Shown here in pieces: positions 9,615-17,748 of a stretch of 64,000 nt of DNA (its first letter is position 1; every line of letters starts with the position of its first letter). Origin of the DNA: Azonexaceae bacterium (lineage in GTDB: Bacteria; Pseudomonadota; Gammaproteobacteria; Burkholderiales; Rhodocyclaceae); assembly GCA_009469675.1 (NCBI GenBank), contig SSSZ01000030.1, positions 1 through 64,000 of the forward strand, written 5' to 3'. The notes below the pieces were generated by a model. It searched no databases and had not been told where the DNA came from. It worked only from the letters and a program-made list of their open reading frames with translations. The position numbers were made by a program, and so were the translations under genes.

Positions 9615-11029
9615 GAGGCCTTGTTCCGTTTGGCGTGGGCGACGAGGGCGGCGATGACGCAGGAGGCGGTGCGCGTCTCGGCGGAATCGGCCCGGCTGGT
9701 GAGGACGATGGGGACGGTGGTGCCGAGCACGATGCCGGCGGTCAGGGCGTTAGCCAGGTATTCGAGCTGTTTGGCCACCATGTTGCCCGATTCGAGGTCG
9801 GGCACGACCAGGATTTCGGCGTGGCCGGCCACCGCCGACTTGATGCCCTTGGTCTTGGCGGCGACGATGGAGACGGCGTTGTCGAACGCCAGCGGCCCGT
9901 CCAGGAGGCCGCCCTTGATCTGGCCGCGGTCGGCCATCTTGCAGAGGGCGGCGGCGTCCAGCGTCGACTGGATCTTGGGATTGACCGTTTCCACCGCCGA
10001 GAGGATCGCCACCTTGGGTTCGGGGATGCCGATGATGTGGGCCAGGTCGATGGCGTTCTGGATGATGTCCACCTTGTCCACCAGGGTGGGGGCGATGTTG
10101 ATCGCCGCGTCGGTGATGAGCAGCGGCCGGTGATAGGTCGGCACATCCATGAGAAAGACATGGCTGATGCGGCGCGCCGTGCGCAGGCCGTTGGCGCGGG
10201 AAACCACCTCGGCCATCAGTTCGTCGGTATGGAGGCTGCCCTTCATTAGGGCTTCGGCGTCGCCGTTGCGCACCAGGGAGACGGCGATGGCCGCCGAATC
10301 ATGGCTGTGGCGGGCGTTGACGATGCGGATGCCGGAAAGGTCGAGGCCGTGCTCCTCGGCCACCGAGCGGATCTTGGCTTCGGGGCCGACCAGAATGGGT
10401 TCGATGATGCCTTCCTGAAAGGCGATCACCGGCCCCTTGAGCGATTCTACGTCGCAGGGGTGGGCAACGGCCGTGGGGATGGGTTCCAGCCCTTTGACGC
10501 GCTCCAGGAGATGCTGGTAGCGCTCGTGTTTGTCGTCGATGTGCACTTCGGGCATATGCACTTCCTGCATGTGCTCGATCTTTTCCGTCGGGGCCAGCAC
10601 CTCGGCTGTGCCGCGCACCACCTGCAGGCCTTCCTGGTTGGTGCACACGCAGTCGAGGACAACGTGCTTGTTGTGGTCGAACTTCTGCTTGGCGGTGACG
10701 GTGATGGTGATGGTGTCGCCGATGGTCACCGGCCGGGCGAAATGCAGGGTCTGGTCCACCAGGATGGTGCCCGGCCCGGGGAACTGGGTGCCCAGTACCG
10801 TCGAAATCAGGGAGCCGCTCCACATGCCGTGGGCGATGACCTCGCGGAACATGCCGCTTTCGGTATATTCGGGGTCCACCACCGACGGATTGACGTCGCC
10901 GGTCATGACCGCAAAGAGCTTGACGTCCTCGGGGCGCAGGGTGCGCTGCAGCGAGGCGTGGTCGCCGATGCGGATTTCATCGTAGGTCTTGTTGACGAGA
11001 TAACGGTGCTGGGTGCTGCTCTGGCTCAT
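9611..11029 (-). CDS. Bifunctional enoyl-CoA hydratase (MaoC)/phosphate acetyltransferase
   Basis: 472 residues joining two domains. Residues about 10-150 are a MaoC-like hot-dog hydratase with the D-x4-H motif seen in GDVNPSVVD and the following VIAHGMWSG. Residues about 165-472 are a phosphate acetyl/butyryl transferase domain (DVPTYHRPLLITDAAINIAPT, split here as DVPTYHRPLL plus DAAINIAPT). With the coupled acetate kinase it can turn acetyl-CoA into acetate and ATP. The hydratase half suggests a link to crotonyl/3-hydroxyacyl-CoA and hence PHA metabolism, which is an inference. The intergenic region shared with fabI carries a PhaR-like dyad and an FNR-like dyad. Confidence 0.9.
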   Translation of the reverse strand: MSQSSTQHRYLVNKTYDEIRIGDHASLQRTLRPEDVKLFAVMTGDVNPSVVDPEYTESGMFREVIAHGMWSGSLISTVLGTQFPGPGTILVDQTLHFARPVTIGDTITITVTAKQKFDHNKHVVLDCVCTNQEGLQVVRGTAEVLAPTEKIEHMQEVHMPEVHIDDKHERYQHLLERVKGLEPIPTAVAHPCDVESLKGPVIAFQEGIIEPILVGPEAKIRSVAEEHGLDLSGIRIVNARHSHDSAAIAVSLVRNGDAEALMKGSLHTDELMAEVVSRANGLRTARRISHVFLMDVPTYHRPLLITDAAINIAPTLVDKVDIIQNAIDLAHIIGIPEPKVAILSAVETVNPKIQSTLDAAALCKMADRGQIKGGLLDGPLAFDNAVSIVAAKTKGIKSAVAGHAEILVVPDLESGNMVAKQLEYLANALTAGIVLGTTVPIVLTSRADSAETRTASCVIAALVAHAKRNKAS

Positions 11030-11087
11030 TTCCCTCTTCCTTATGGGCTTTAGGCTTATCGGCGCCTAGACTTTCGGGAGTATATTC

Positions 11088-11104
11088 TGCTGCGTCGCAG
11101 CAAA
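11088..11104. promoter_or_regulatory. PhaR/PhbF-like palindrome between pta and fabI
   Basis: TGCTGCGTCGCAGCAAA is an almost perfect dyad that closely fits the TG-N-TGC-N3-GCAA motif reported for the betaproteobacterial PHA regulator PhbF/PhaR. Sixteen of 17 bases recur, in inverse orientation, upstream of the phasin gene (56917-56933). Confidence 0.5.
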
Positions 11105-11125
11105 CAATTGCCCTATTACTTTCGT

Positions 11126-11167
11126 TTGAGTTGCGTCAATAAACGGAAACACCGGCAAGACAATAAT
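11126..11167 (+). promoter_or_regulatory. FNR-like box and -10 element of fabI
   Basis: TTGAGTTGCGTCAA (11126-11139) keeps both TTGA/TCAA half-sites six bases apart. AATAAT at 11162-11167 is a 5/6 match to a -10 box. The dyad centre is 29.5 bp before the first -10 base, which places it near -41.5, the class II activator position. Confidence 0.5.
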
Positions 11168-11245
11168 CACTGCCTGGCCGCGCCGATGTGCAAACGCAAC
11201 ATCGGCGGCGGGCGGAATCCCCAATACCACTTTCAAGGAAAAACC

Positions 11246-12013
11246 ATGTTCAATCTTCAGGGAAAAAAAGGCCTTGTCGTCGGCATCGCCAACGGCCAGA
11301 GCATCGCCTTCGGCTGCGCCCGCGCCTTCAAGCTGTGCGGCGCCGAACTCGCCGTCACCTATATGAACGAACGGGCCGAACCCCACGTCAAGCCGCTGGC
11401 CCAGATGGTCGCTGCCCCCATCTTCATGCCTCTGGACGTGGAAAAACCCGGCGAAATGGAAGCCGTGTTCGCCGCCATCCAAGAAACCTGGGGCAAACTC
11501 GATTTCGTCGTGCATTCCATCGCCTTCGCTCCCAAGGATGACCTCCACGGCCGCGTCACCGACTGCAGCCGCGAAGGCTTCATGCGCGCCATGGACATTT
11601 CGTGCCACTCCTTCATCCGCATGGCCAAGCTGGCCGAGCCGCTGATGAAGGAAGGCGGCTGCCTCCTCACCATGAGCTACCTGGGGGCCGACGAAGTGGT
11701 CCAGAACTACGGCATCATGGGTCCGGTCAAGGCCGCCCTGCAGGCGTCTTCCCGTTATCTCGCGGCGGAGCTCGGCCCCAAGGGCATCCGCGTCCATGCC
11801 ATTTCGCCGGGGCCGCTCCAGACCCGCGCCGCCTCGGGCATCAAGTCCTTCGACAAGCTGATGGACGAGGCCATCGAGCGGGCGCCGCTCCACACCCTGG
11901 TTTCCGCCGACGACGTGGGCGCCCTGGCCGCCTACCTGGTGAGCGACGTGGCCAAGACCATCACCGGCGGCACCATCTACATCGACGGGGGCTACAACGT
12001 CGTCAGCGGTTGA
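11246..12013 (+). CDS. fabI: Enoyl-[acyl-carrier-protein] reductase, FabI type
   Basis: 255 residues. It reduces trans-2-enoyl-ACP with NADH in the last step of each fatty-acid elongation cycle. The glycine-rich start is the FabI form GIANGQSIAFG, and the catalytic pair is Tyr155 and Lys162 in YGIMGPVK (Tyr-x6-Lys, typical of FabI rather than the Tyr-x3-Lys of other SDRs). IDGGY sits near the C-terminus. I chose the ATG at 11246 because the protein then starts at the family-typical MFNLQGKKGLVVG and has AAGGAAA upstream. It is divergent from the MaoC-Pta/AckA operon and is followed closely by the hox operon in the same direction. Confidence 0.93.
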   Translation: MFNLQGKKGLVVGIANGQSIAFGCARAFKLCGAELAVTYMNERAEPHVKPLAQMVAAPIFMPLDVEKPGEMEAVFAAIQETWGKLDFVVHSIAFAPKDDLHGRVTDCSREGFMRAMDISCHSFIRMAKLAEPLMKEGGCLLTMSYLGADEVVQNYGIMGPVKAALQASSRYLAAELGPKGIRVHAISPGPLQTRAASGIKSFDKLMDEAIERAPLHTLVSADDVGALAAYLVSDVAKTITGGTIYIDGGYNVVSG

Positions 12014-12083
12014 TCTGACGCAAGCAATCGTCATCGCAAGGTGATAGGCTGAGCCCGTTGCCTTGAATCAACGGGAGGTTGTC

Positions 12084-13982
12084 GTGGCCTTGACCGACCT
12101 GCATGCCGAAGCGGTGGCGGGGATTGTCGATCGCGTCGCCCAGCGTTACCGGCGAGACCCCACCTGCATCGTCCAGATCCTGCGGGAAATCCAGGAAGCC
12201 TGCGACTGGATTTCGCCCGCCGCCATCGACCGCCTGCAGGCGGTGCTCGGCGTACCGCGCACCAAGATCGAGGGGGTCGCCGGCTTCTATTCCTTCTTTT
12301 ACACGCGGCCCCGGGGCCGCTACCGCATCCTCTTTTCCGACAACATCACCGACCGTATGGCGGGCAACCTGCCGCTCATGGAGCGGCTCTGCGGCAACCT
12401 TTGGGTCGAGCCGGGCAAGGTCTCCGAAGACGGCCTGGTCAGCGTCGACAAAACCTCGTGTACCGGCATGTGCGACCAGGGGCCGGCCCTCCTGGTCAAC
12501 AACCTCGCCGTCACCCGCCTCGACGCCGGGCGCATCGACGAGATCGCCGACCTGGTGCGCAACGCCGTTCCCCTGGGCGAGTGGCCGGCGGCGTATTTTG
12601 CCGTTGCCGACAACGTCCGCCGCGCCGACATTCTGCTCGGCCACACCCTGCAGCCCGGCGATGCCCTGCGGGCCGCCCGGGACCGCGCCCCCAGCGAGGG
12701 CATTGCGGCCTCCAACATGCGCTCCTGGCGCGAAGGCCTGCCCCACGGCCTGGGCGGCCCCGCCGCCACCCTCGACGAAATCAAGCGCGCCAACCTGCGG
12801 GGCCGGGGCGGCGCCGGTTTCACCACCGGCCTCAAATGGGAAGCCTGCCGCAACGCGCCGCTCAAACCCGGCCAGCAGCGCTTTGTCGTGTGCAACGCCG
12901 ACGAGGGCGAACCCGGCACCTTCAAGGACCGCGTTCTCCTCACCGCCCACGCGGACCTCGTCTTCGAGGGCATGACCGTGGCCGCCTACACCATCGGCGC
13001 CCGCCGCGGCTTTCTCTACCTGCGGGGCGAATACCGCTACCTGCTCGATCATTTGGAGTGCATCCTCAAGCGCCGCCGGGAGCAGAAGCTTCTCGGCCCG
13101 GACATTCTCGGCATCCCCGGAGCCGACTTCGACATCGAAATCCACCTCGGCGCCGGCGCCTACGTCTGCGGTGAGGAATCGGCCCTCATCGAATCCCTCG
13201 AAGGCAAGCGCGGCACACCCCGCAACCGGCCGCCTTTCCCCGTGACCAACGGCTACCTCGACCAGCCCACCGTCGTGAACAACGTCGAAACCTTCGCCGC
13301 CGCCGCCCTCATCGCGGTCAAGGGCGGTGACTGGTACGCCGCCATCGGCACCCGCCATTCGGCAGGCACCAAGATCCTTTCGGTTTCCGGCGATTGCGAG
13401 CGGCCCGGCCTCTACGAATATCCCTTCGGCGTCGCCGTCCGCCAGGTGCTTGCCGACTGCGGCGCCGGCCGCACCCAGGCGGTGCAGGTCAGCGGGCCTT
13501 CCGGCGTGTGCATCGGGGCCGACGAATTCGACCGCCGGATCGGCTTCGAAGACCTGCCCACCGCCGGCGCCTTCATGGTCTTCGACGACAGCCGCGACAT
13601 GTTCGAGGTGGCCCGCAACTTCGTCCATTTCTTTCAGCACGAAAGCTGCGGCTTCTGCACGCCGTGCCGGGTCGGCACCTCGCTCTTGAAGAACCTCATG
13701 GACAAGCTCCACAACGGTCACGGCTCCCCCTACGACTTTGCCGAAATCGAAAAGCTCAACCAGCTGCTCCAGTCCATGAGCCATTGCGGCCTCGGGCACA
13801 CCGCCTGCAACCCGGTGCTCGATACCATCGCCAAGTTCCGCCCGGCCTACGAGCGGCGCATGGAGCACAACGACTTCACCCCCGCCTTCGACCTCGACCG
13901 GGCGCTGGCCGCCGCCCGCCAGATGACCGGCCGCGACGACGCCGGAGCCCACATTCCCGCAGAATTCGGGGAGGACGCATGA
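12084..13982 (+). CDS. hoxF: NAD-reducing hydrogenase diaphorase subunit HoxF
   Basis: 632 residues, fusing a NuoE-like thioredoxin-fold [2Fe-2S] domain (about 1-160, with SCTGMC) to a NuoF-like part. The NuoF part shows the FMN/NADH elements GRGGAGFTTGLKW, CNADEGEPGTFKDR and GAGAYVCGEESALIESLEG, then a [4Fe-4S] site with Cys522, Cys525 and Cys528 in SCGFCTPCRVG plus a later Cys in LGHTAC. It is the NAD-reducing end of a cytoplasmic [NiFe] hydrogenase. I prefer the GTG at 12084 because GGGAGG lies five bases upstream; a TTG at 12063 is in frame. Its stop overlaps the ATG of a repeat-derived reading frame that bridges to hoxU. Confidence 0.95.
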   Translation: MALTDLHAEAVAGIVDRVAQRYRRDPTCIVQILREIQEACDWISPAAIDRLQAVLGVPRTKIEGVAGFYSFFYTRPRGRYRILFSDNITDRMAGNLPLMERLCGNLWVEPGKVSEDGLVSVDKTSCTGMCDQGPALLVNNLAVTRLDAGRIDEIADLVRNAVPLGEWPAAYFAVADNVRRADILLGHTLQPGDALRAARDRAPSEGIAASNMRSWREGLPHGLGGPAATLDEIKRANLRGRGGAGFTTGLKWEACRNAPLKPGQQRFVVCNADEGEPGTFKDRVLLTAHADLVFEGMTVAAYTIGARRGFLYLRGEYRYLLDHLECILKRRREQKLLGPDILGIPGADFDIEIHLGAGAYVCGEESALIESLEGKRGTPRNRPPFPVTNGYLDQPTVVNNVETFAAAALIAVKGGDWYAAIGTRHSAGTKILSVSGDCERPGLYEYPFGVAVRQVLADCGAGRTQAVQVSGPSGVCIGADEFDRRIGFEDLPTAGAFMVFDDSRDMFEVARNFVHFFQHESCGFCTPCRVGTSLLKNLMDKLHNGHGSPYDFAEIEKLNQLLQSMSHCGLGHTACNPVLDTIAKFRPAYERRMEHNDFTPAFDLDRALAAARQMTGRDDAGAHIPAEFGEDA

Positions 13983-14203
13983 ACCGTACGCCGGACCGTC
14001 GAAAAAAAGGCCCGCCCCCGCCTGGCGGGGCGGAGCGGGGGTTTCGCGGAGCGCAGTTCCGCGCCCGAGGACCGGGCCGGCTGCGCAACCCGCCTACCAG
14101 TGCATTTTGCCAGGGGTGCCCAATGAGCCTTTTGCCGGACTGCCCCAAGAAAGGCTTGCCCCCGCTCGGCGGGGAGGCGCGAAGCGCCAGGGGTGCCCAA
14201 TGA
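13979..14203 (+). other. Repeat-derived 74-codon reading frame bridging hoxF and hoxU
   Basis: This frame opens with an ATGA that overlaps the hoxF stop and ends in an ATGA that overlaps the hoxU start. It is built from two diverged copies of one GC-rich repeat, read as RKKGPPPPGGAERGFRGAQ and PKKGLPPLGGEARSARGAQ. An 18-bp direct repeat, GCCAGGGGTGCCCAATGA, occurs at 14109-14126 and 14186-14203; the second copy supplies the AGGGG ribosome site and start codon of hoxU. The predicted peptide (rich in Gly, Pro and Arg) resembles no protein family I know. It is best read as an inserted intergenic repeat that kept translational coupling. Whether the peptide is made or matters is unknown. Confidence 0.7.
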
Positions 14204-14904
14204 CCCAGACCTTCACCCTCGACGGCAAAGCCATTCCCTTCGCGGATGGCCAGACCATCATCCAGGCGGCGCTGGCCGCCGGGGTGTTCATCCCCCATCT
14301 CTGCTACCACCCGGAATTCAAGCCCCACGGCTCGTGCAAGCTGTGCACCGTCAAGGTTAATGGCCGCCAGACCGCTTCGTGCACCATGCGTGCCGCCGCC
14401 GGCATGCAGGTCGAGAGCAACACGGAAGAAATCAACGCCGAGCGCCGCGCCCTGACCCAGATGCTTTTCGTCGAAGGCAACCACTTCTGCCCCTCCTGCG
14501 AAAAGAGCGGCGATTGCCAGTTGCAGGCCACGGCCTACCATCTGGGCATGATGTCGCCCCATTTCGACCATTTTTTCCCCAACCGGCCGGTGGATGCCTC
14601 CCACCCCGAACTGCTCCTCGACTTCAACCGCTGCATCCTCTGTTCGTTGTGCGTGCGGGCCAGCCGGGACGTGGACGGCAAGAACGTCTTTGCCCTCTCC
14701 GGGCGGGGCATCAAGACCCACCTCATCGTCAATGCCAAATCGGGCCGCCTGGCCGATACCGACATCGCCCTCGGCGACAAGGCCGTTCAGGTCTGCCCGG
14801 TGGGGGTGATCCTCAGGAAGCGCACCGGGTTTGCCGTGCCCATCGGCGAGCGCACTTACGACAAGGCGCCCATCGCCGAAACCGTCGCCCAGGAGGGAAC
14901 CTGA
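14200..14904 (+). CDS. hoxU: NAD-reducing hydrogenase diaphorase small subunit HoxU
   Basis: 234 residues, the length of the Cupriavidus protein. It is an iron-sulfur electron relay between the HoxYH hydrogenase and HoxF, like the N-terminus of NuoG. It has an N-terminal [2Fe-2S] set (CYHPEF, then SCKLC and a later Cys), a His/Cys cluster (HFCPSCEKSGDCQL) and a [4Fe-4S] set (RCILCSLC with a distal Cys in VCPVG). I chose the ATG at 14200; upstream in-frame codons belong to the repeat. Its ribosome site AGGGG comes from the repeat. The gap to hoxY is a single base. Confidence 0.95.
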   Translation: MTQTFTLDGKAIPFADGQTIIQAALAAGVFIPHLCYHPEFKPHGSCKLCTVKVNGRQTASCTMRAAAGMQVESNTEEINAERRALTQMLFVEGNHFCPSCEKSGDCQLQATAYHLGMMSPHFDHFFPNRPVDASHPELLLDFNRCILCSLCVRASRDVDGKNVFALSGRGIKTHLIVNAKSGRLADTDIALGDKAVQVCPVGVILRKRTGFAVPIGERTYDKAPIAETVAQEGT

Positions 14905-14905
14905 C

Positions 14906-15460
14906 ATGGACGCCCCGGGCAAGAAAAAGCTCAAGGTCGCCACCACCTCGCTGGCCGGCTGCTTCGGTTGCCACATGTCCTTTCTCGACATCGACGAGCG
15001 CCTGTTCACCCTGCTCGACTACATCGAGTTCGACCGCTCGCCGCTGACCGACATCAAGGAGGTCAGCCCCGACTGCGACCTCGGCATCATCGAAGGGGGC
15101 CTGTGCAACGCCGAAAACGTCCATGTCCTGAGGGAATTCCGCAAGAACTGCAAGGTGCTCGTCGCCATCGGCGCCTGCGCCGTCAATGGCGGCCTGCCCG
15201 CCCAGCGCAACCACCTGCCCCTGTCGACCATCCTCGAAGAGGTCTATCACACCAGTCCCGGGCTCGCCAACGGCCTCATCCCCAACGACCCGGAACTGCC
15301 CCTGCCCCTCAACAAGGTGCATCCCATCCATGAAGTGGTGAAGATCGACTACTTCCTCCCCGGCTGCCCCCCCTCCGGCGACGCCATCTGGAAGTTCCTC
15401 ACCGACCTCCTGGCCGGCCGCGAACCCGAGTTGGGCCATGGATTGATGCACTATGACTGA
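14906..15460 (+). CDS. hoxY: NAD-reducing hydrogenase small subunit HoxY
   Basis: 184 residues, the short form typical of soluble NAD-reducing hydrogenases. It holds the proximal [4Fe-4S] cluster next to the NiFe site: Cys residues in AGCFGCHMS, a conserved Cys in GACAVNGG and the last in LPGCPPSGD. There is no signal peptide, consistent with a cytoplasmic enzyme. GGGAG lies before the ATG, one base after hoxU. The stop is overlapped by the ATG of a second repeat-derived reading frame that reaches hoxH. Confidence 0.95.
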   Translation: MDAPGKKKLKVATTSLAGCFGCHMSFLDIDERLFTLLDYIEFDRSPLTDIKEVSPDCDLGIIEGGLCNAENVHVLREFRKNCKVLVAIGACAVNGGLPAQRNHLPLSTILEEVYHTSPGLANGLIPNDPELPLPLNKVHPIHEVVKIDYFLPGCPPSGDAIWKFLTDLLAGREPELGHGLMHYD

Positions 15461-15465
15461 CAAAT

Positions 15466-15547
15466 TTCAACGCAGAGGCGCAGAGGCGCAGAGGTTTTTT
15501 GAGACGATTTGGTTTTCTCCGTGCCTCTGTGCCTCTGCGTTTCAGAA
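15466..15547. repeat. Palindromic CGCAGAGG repeat, copy 1
   Basis: The arms AACGCAGAGGCGCAGAGG and CCTCTGTGCCTCTGCGTT can pair into a long hairpin around a T-rich centre containing GATTTGGTTTTCTCC. It lies in the hoxY-hoxH gap. Confidence 0.85.
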
Positions 15548-15619
15548 CAGGGCTGCAAATTCCCGCCGTGGCCCGGAACCGGAGTTGCGTGACGGACCGA
15601 AGCACGATGACCGAGTGGG

Positions 15620-15701
15620 TTCAACGCAACGGCGCAGAGCCGCAGAGGTTTCTAAACACGATTTGGTCTTTCTCCGCGTCTCTGCGCCTCTGCGTTTCAA
15701 A
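15620..15701. repeat. Palindromic CGCAGAGG repeat, copy 2
   Basis: A diverged second copy in the same orientation, with arms near AACGCAACGGCGCAGAG and CTCTGCGCCTCTGCGTT and the same GATTTGGTCTTTCTCC centre. Two copies in the same gap imply repeated insertion or tandem duplication. Confidence 0.85.
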
Positions 15702-15730
15702 GCAGCGCTTCAGAACTCCGCGAGGCCAAC

Positions 15731-17194
15731 ATGACCTATAACCTGGAAACTGCCGCCCACCCGGAAAAGCTGCGCCGTGTCGCCATCGACCCCGTTTCCC
15801 GAGTCGAGGGCCACGGCAAGGTGACCATCCTCCTCGACGACCAGAACAAAGTGCATCAGGTGCGCCTGCATATCGTCGAATTCCGCGGCTTCGAGAAATT
15901 CATCCAGGGCCGGCCCTACTGGGAAGTGCCGGTCATGGTCCAGCGCCTCTGCGGCATCTGCCCGGTGTCGCACCACCTGGCCGCTTCCAAGGCCATGGAC
16001 GTCATCGTCGGCGCCAGGAAGCTCACCCCCACCGCGGAAAAGCTGCGTCGCCTCATGCACTACGGCCAGATGCTGCAGTCCCACGCCCTGCATTTCTTCC
16101 ATCTGTGCTCCCCCGACCTGCTCTTCGGCTTCGATTCCGACGTCACCAAGCGCAACATCGTCGGCGTCGCCGCCGCCCACCCGGAAACCGCCAAACGCGG
16201 CGTGCTGCTCAGGAAGTTCGGCCAGGAGGTCATCCGCCACACCGCCGGCAAGCGGGTGCACGGCACCGGTTCGGTGCCGGGCGGCGTCAACAAGGCACTC
16301 ACCGTGGCCGAGCGCGACGAACTCCTCAAAGACATCTACCCCATCATCGCCTGGTCTCGGGACGCCGTACACCTCATCCAGAAGGTGCATATCCAGGATC
16401 CCGGCCTCTACAACAGCTTCGGCATCTTCCGTTCCAACTTCATGTCCATCGTCGGCCACAACGGCGACCTGGATTTCTACCACGGCAGCCTGCGCGCCCG
16501 GGACGACAACGGCAAGCTCATCTTCGACGGCGTCGACTACCAGGACTACGACCGCTACATCGAAGAGGAAGTCAAACCCTGGAGCTACATGAAGTTTCCC
16601 TTCCTGCGTTCGATCGGCAAGGAAAACGGCTGGTACAAGGTGGGGCCGCTTGCCCGGGTGCAGAACTGCGACCAGATTCCCACCCCCTTCGCCGAACACG
16701 AAAGAAAGGAATTCGTCGACTACGCCGGCGGCACCCCCATGCACGCCCCCCTGGCCTACCACTGGACCCGTATGATCGAAATGCTCCACGCCGCCGAAGC
16801 CATCAAGGAACTGCTCCACGACGACGACCTCCTGGGCGCCGACCTCGTCGTCCAGGGCGAACGCCGGACCGACGGCGTGGGCGTCATCGAAGCCCCCCGC
16901 GGCACGCTCTTCCACCACTACCGGGTGGACGAGAACGACGTCGTCACCATGGCCAATCTCATCGTCTCCACCACCAACAACAACCAGGCCATGAACGAAG
17001 CCGTCCGCCACGTCGCCCGCCGCTACCTGCACGGCCGCGAAGTCACCGAAGGCCTGCTCAACCACATCGAAGTCGCCATCCGCGCCTTCGACCCCTGCCT
17101 CTCCTGCGCCACCCACGCCCTCGGCAAGATGCCCCTGGAAGTCGAACTGGTCGATGCGGAAGGCGCCCTGGTACACCGCCTGAGCCGTTCATGA
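15731..17194 (+). CDS. hoxH: NAD-reducing hydrogenase large subunit HoxH
   Basis: 487 residues carrying the NiFe active site that splits H2. The four Ni ligands are the two Cys pairs: Cys74 and Cys77 in RLCGICP, and Cys456 and Cys459 in DPCLSCATH. After His462 there is a 25-residue tail, the part normally removed by a maturation protease once nickel is in place; the next gene encodes such a protease. GAGG precedes the ATG, so it can initiate independently of the repeat-derived frame that overlaps its start. Its stop overlaps the hoxW ATG (ATGA). No hyp maturation genes are in the window. Confidence 0.96.
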   Translation: MTYNLETAAHPEKLRRVAIDPVSRVEGHGKVTILLDDQNKVHQVRLHIVEFRGFEKFIQGRPYWEVPVMVQRLCGICPVSHHLAASKAMDVIVGARKLTPTAEKLRRLMHYGQMLQSHALHFFHLCSPDLLFGFDSDVTKRNIVGVAAAHPETAKRGVLLRKFGQEVIRHTAGKRVHGTGSVPGGVNKALTVAERDELLKDIYPIIAWSRDAVHLIQKVHIQDPGLYNSFGIFRSNFMSIVGHNGDLDFYHGSLRARDDNGKLIFDGVDYQDYDRYIEEEVKPWSYMKFPFLRSIGKENGWYKVGPLARVQNCDQIPTPFAEHERKEFVDYAGGTPMHAPLAYHWTRMIEMLHAAEAIKELLHDDDLLGADLVVQGERRTDGVGVIEAPRGTLFHHYRVDENDVVTMANLIVSTTNNNQAMNEAVRHVARRYLHGREVTEGLLNHIEVAIRAFDPCLSCATHALGKMPLEVELVDAEGALVHRLSRS

Positions 17195-17748
17195 CCGCAC
17201 CCGTCGTCGTCCTTGCCGTCGGCAACCCCAGCCGCGGCGACGACGCCCTCGGACCCCGCCTCCTGGCCCGGCTGGAAACCTGGCTGGTCGCCCAGGGCCG
17301 GGCCGGGGAGGTGGAATTGATCGAAGACTTCCAGCTCAACATCGAACACGCCCTCGACCTCCAGGGCCGGCGGCTCGCCCTGTTCATCGACGCCGGCAGT
17401 GGCACCCCCGCCCCCTACACCTTCACCCGCCTGCACGCTGCCGCCGGCCTGGGTTCCAGCACCCACGCCCTGGAACCGGGGGCGGTACTCAAAGTCTTTG
17501 AACAAACCTGCCCCGGCCCCGCACCCGCCTGCTTCGTCCTCTGCGTGCGGGGGGAGCGCTTTGAACTGGGGGAAGGCCTGAGCCCGGCGGCGGAAGGCCA
17601 TGCCGAGGCGGCTTGGGGGCTGCTGGCGGAACTGATGGCGAGGGCGGAGCTTGCCGCTTGGTTCGCAATGGGGGAGGCGGCGGGCAAAATCATTCGCCCG
17701 CCGGCGGATCAGTCCGTCCCTACCGGGCAGCCGTCAGGCGCTTCATGA
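17191..17748 (+). CDS. hoxW: Hydrogenase maturation protease, HoxW-like
   Basis: 185 residues. M52-family endopeptidase predicted to cleave the HoxH C-terminal tail after nickel insertion. It begins with the family signature VLAVGNPSRGDDALGP (the Asp/Glu region that senses nickel), then ELIEDFQLNIEHALDL and an FIDAGSG strand, with STHALEPGAVL in the middle. The last 35 or so residues go beyond the usual domain and are low in complexity. The start is coupled to hoxH by ATGA. The 3' end overlaps the opposing caspase-like/TIR gene by 29 bp, so the hydrogenase and TIR transcripts can be antisense to each other here. Confidence 0.88.
   Translation: MTAPVVVLAVGNPSRGDDALGPRLLARLETWLVAQGRAGEVELIEDFQLNIEHALDLQGRRLALFIDAGSGTPAPYTFTRLHAAAGLGSSTHALEPGAVLKVFEQTCPGPAPACFVLCVRGERFELGEGLSPAAEGHAEAAWGLLAELMARAELAAWFAMGEAAGKIIRPPADQSVPTGQPSGAS

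Larger units (their letters stand above)
15453..15734 (+). other. Repeat-derived 93-codon reading frame bridging hoxY and hoxH
   Basis: This frame starts inside the last codons of hoxY (ATG at 15453) and stops in an ATGA shared with the hoxH start at 15731. Most of it consists of two copies of a palindromic repeat of the CGCAGAGGCGCAGAGG family. The translation gives runs such as RRGAEAQRFF and VSAPLRF that occur wherever this repeat is read through. It shares no sequence with the hoxF-hoxU bridge, so it is a second, independent insertion with the same outcome. It is probably not a functional protein; its effect, if any, is likely on mRNA structure or coupling. Confidence 0.7.

Noticed and set aside
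12010-12023. FNR-like TTGATCTGACGCAA upstream of hoxF
   Set aside because: Only the left half-site matches and no -10 lies at the spacing seen for the other three promoters.
12014-12083. Sigma-54 promoter for the hox operon, as in Cupriavidus
   Set aside because: No GG-N10-GC element of the -24/-12 type is visible between fabI and hoxF.
15466-15701. Possible CRISPR-like repeat
   Set aside because: Only two long palindromic copies, no regular short spacers, and no cas genes.
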